Part shown: in pieces, positions 6,851 to 6,866 of the stretch | Numbering within the stretch: the stretch's first letter is position 1 | Layout: each line of letters opens with the position of its first letter | DNA from: Brevundimonas sp. | Lineage (GTDB): Bacteria > Pseudomonadota > Alphaproteobacteria > Caulobacterales > Caulobacteraceae | Assembly (NCBI GenBank): GCA_022712235.1 | Contig: JALAGW010000126.1 | Span: 1 to 6,866, forward strand | Length of the DNA: 6,866 bases | Direction of reading: 5' to 3' | Program-made: the position numbers and the translations under genes | The notes under the pieces: generated by a model | Told to the model about the DNA's origin: nothing | Database searches by the model: none | The model's input: only the letters and a program-made list of their open reading frames with translations

Positions 6851-6866
6851 GCCCGCGGAAAGAACC

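Overview
The window reads as a core-genome segment of a GC-rich alphaproteobacterium, most likely Caulobacterales and plausibly Brevundimonas or a relative. The pointers are a class II (CP4-like) EPSP synthase, the aroA-cmk-rpsA gene order, an FYDLN zinc-ribbon protein of the alphaproteobacterial type, and strong G/C bias at third codon positions. The genus is an inference, because no database search was possible. I see no transposase, phage gene, CRISPR array, integration scar or plasmid function.

Left part (1-1593). A few codons at the extreme left edge may be the end of an upstream plus-strand gene. A perfect bidirectional terminator hairpin separates them from a convergent minus-strand 2-oxoglutarate/Fe(II) oxygenase of the isopenicillin N synthase-like family. 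A short intergenic region divides this gene from a divergent 69-aa plus-strand gene of unknown function. That gene converges on a minus-strand tRNA-Ala(GGC), and a second perfect hairpin lies between the two.

Middle (1594-2311). An A/T-rich stretch upstream of the tRNA looks like a promoter with an UP element. Next is a minus-strand FYDLN zinc-ribbon protein with a very acidic tail, then a 128-bp divergent intergenic region facing aroA.

Right part (2312-6866). This is a plus-strand gene series: aroA (shikimate pathway), two small two-helix membrane proteins overlapping head-to-tail (ATGA, then TTGA), cmk (CMP/dCMP recycling), and rpsA (ribosomal protein S1, six S1 domains). A likely terminator follows rpsA. 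The 170-nt rpsA leader has a strong hairpin, pyrimidine-rich linkers and only a weak Shine-Dalgarno, as expected for S1 autoregulation.

The least understood parts are the two membrane proteins between aroA and cmk, the 69-aa gene, and the rpsA leader. Five of the eight complete protein genes appear to start with GTG or TTG. I found no convincing new multi-gene system; most of the window is conserved housekeeping DNA.
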